This document shows positions 5,911-6,624 of a DNA stretch of 6,624 nucleotides, in pieces (position 1 is the stretch's first letter; each line of letters starts with the position of its first letter). Origin of the DNA: Bryobacterales bacterium (lineage in GTDB: Bacteria; Acidobacteriota; Terriglobia; Bryobacterales; Bryobacteraceae); NCBI GenBank assembly GCA_003132865.1, contig PKYZ01000915.1:486-7109 (forward strand). Reading direction: 5' to 3'. Made by a program: the position numbers and the translations under genes. Below the pieces are notes generated by a model, which did not search any database, was not told the DNA's origin, and was given only the letters and a program-made list of their open reading frames with translations.

Positions 5911-6624
5911 ATGAACGGCACGACGCCACAGGGCGCGCGCAGCGAGCGGGAGGCGGCCGAGTGGGTGCGCGCCATGTTCGGCCGCGTGGCGCATCGTTAC
6001 GACCTGGCCAACCATCTGCTGTCGTTCAACATCGATCGCTACTGGCGCGCGCACACGGTGGCGCGCGTGCGGGACGTGCTGGCGCGTCCCGAAGCGCGCG
6101 TGCTGGACATTTGCTGCGGCACCGGCGATCTGGTGCGCGCGCTCCAACGGGCGCGGCCCGCCGGCTCGCCCGTGATGGGCTCGGACTTTTGCCATCCCAT
6201 GCTGGTAGCCGCGCGCGCCAAGGTTGGTGGTGGGCAATTGTTCGAAGCCGACGCGCTGCGGTTGCCGCTGGCGGACGCTTCGCTCGATCTGATCACGGTG
6301 GCATTCGGGTTCCGCAATCTGGCCAATTATGAGGCGGGCCTGCGGGAGATGCGGCGCGTGCTGCGGCGCGGGGGAGTGGCGGCCATCCTCGAATTCTCGC
6401 AGCCGCCTAACCCGCTGTTTGGCGCATTGTACAGCTTCTATTCGCGGCGCATCCTGCCGGTGGTCGGCGGCGCTCTATCGGGATCGCGCGACGCCTACAC
6501 GTATTTGCCGGAGTCGGTACGCAAGTTTCCCGCGCCGCAGGAATTGGCGGAGATGATGCGCGCCGCGGGCTTCGGTCCCGTAGAGTTTGAGCGGCTCACC
6601 GGCGGGCTCGTCGCGCTACATTTG
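5911..6624 (+). CDS. ubiE: Demethylmenaquinone/ubiquinone C-methyltransferase, 3' end beyond the window
   Basis: UbiE/MenG uses S-adenosylmethionine to methylate the quinone ring carbon, the last step of menaquinone synthesis (and a late ubiquinone step in proteobacteria). The frame is open from ATG 5911 for 238 codons to the window end. E. coli UbiE is 251 residues, and the final visible LTGGLVALHL matches its segment ending VVALH, so only a few residues are missing. Visible motifs are MFGRVAHRYDLANHLLS (22-38, the quinone-methylase signature, with Met replaced by Ala33), VLDICCGTGDL (64-74, SAM motif I), the acidic D92 after strand 2, EADALRLPLADASLDLI (112-128), AFGFRNL (131-137), RRVLRRGGVAAILEFS (148-163) and YTYLPESVRKFPAPQEL (196-212). 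No strong ribosome site precedes the ATG; coupling to aroB is likely. In a menaquinone organism, menG would be the better name. Confidence 0.95.
   Translation, partial: MNGTTPQGARSEREAAEWVRAMFGRVAHRYDLANHLLSFNIDRYWRAHTVARVRDVLARPEARVLDICCGTGDLVRALQRARPAGSPVMGSDFCHPMLVAARAKVGGGQLFEADALRLPLADASLDLITVAFGFRNLANYEAGLREMRRVLRRGGVAAILEFSQPPNPLFGALYSFYSRRILPVVGGALSGSRDAYTYLPESVRKFPAPQELAEMMRAAGFGPVEFERLTGGLVALHL

Noticed and set aside
5494..6237. Minus-strand open frame of 247 codons opposite aroB and ubiE
   Set aside because: It overlaps the ends of two clear genes and has an Arg/Ala/Pro-rich, domainless product.

Overview
This is a GC-rich bacterial chromosomal segment with compact genes, all on the + strand, separated by short gaps crowded with palindromes. 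The gene content, the Tat-exported sugar isomerase-like protein, the repeat types and the style of the aroB and ubiE proteins suggest a soil or sediment Acidobacteriota-like bacterium (Solibacter/Bryobacter type). That placement is inference from memory of similar sequences; the window has no rRNA or other decisive marker.

Layout. Positions 1-354 hold no gene but are dense in inverted repeats: a branched element at 1-90, a tandem GGTCCAGG motif at 79-104, a palindrome cluster at 154-213, and a hairpin just upstream of the first gene. A conserved uncharacterised protein with a papain-like Cys/His motif layout follows (355-1164). The gap 1165-1438 carries a short tandem repeat (1191-1213), a four-hairpin palindromic element (1235-1343) and a probable extended -10 promoter. 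This promoter probably drives a full-length L-lactate permease gene, lldP (1439-3091). Next comes a parD-parE toxin-antitoxin pair (3162-3742) in which both genes are frameshifted. A TIM-barrel sugar isomerase/epimerase-like protein with a twin-arginine signal follows (3816-4736). A dispersed-type repeat (about 4756-4800) separates it from aroB (4830-5903). A ubiE/menG methyltransferase gene starts 7 nt after aroB and runs off the window end (5911 to beyond 6624).

How the genes relate. aroB and ubiE/menG are very likely co-transcribed. The first feeds the shikimate pathway to chorismate, the precursor of the menaquinone ring; the second performs the last C-methylation of menaquinone or ubiquinone. 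The lactate permease supplies a substrate whose oxidation normally feeds the quinone pool, but no lactate dehydrogenase gene is in view. The toxin-antitoxin pair looks like a decayed accessory insert between housekeeping genes.

No convincing new multi-gene system is visible. The most unusual signals are the four-hairpin element at 1235-1343, whose loops are complementary in a crossed order, the palindrome-dense first 213 bases, and the doubly frameshifted parDE pair.
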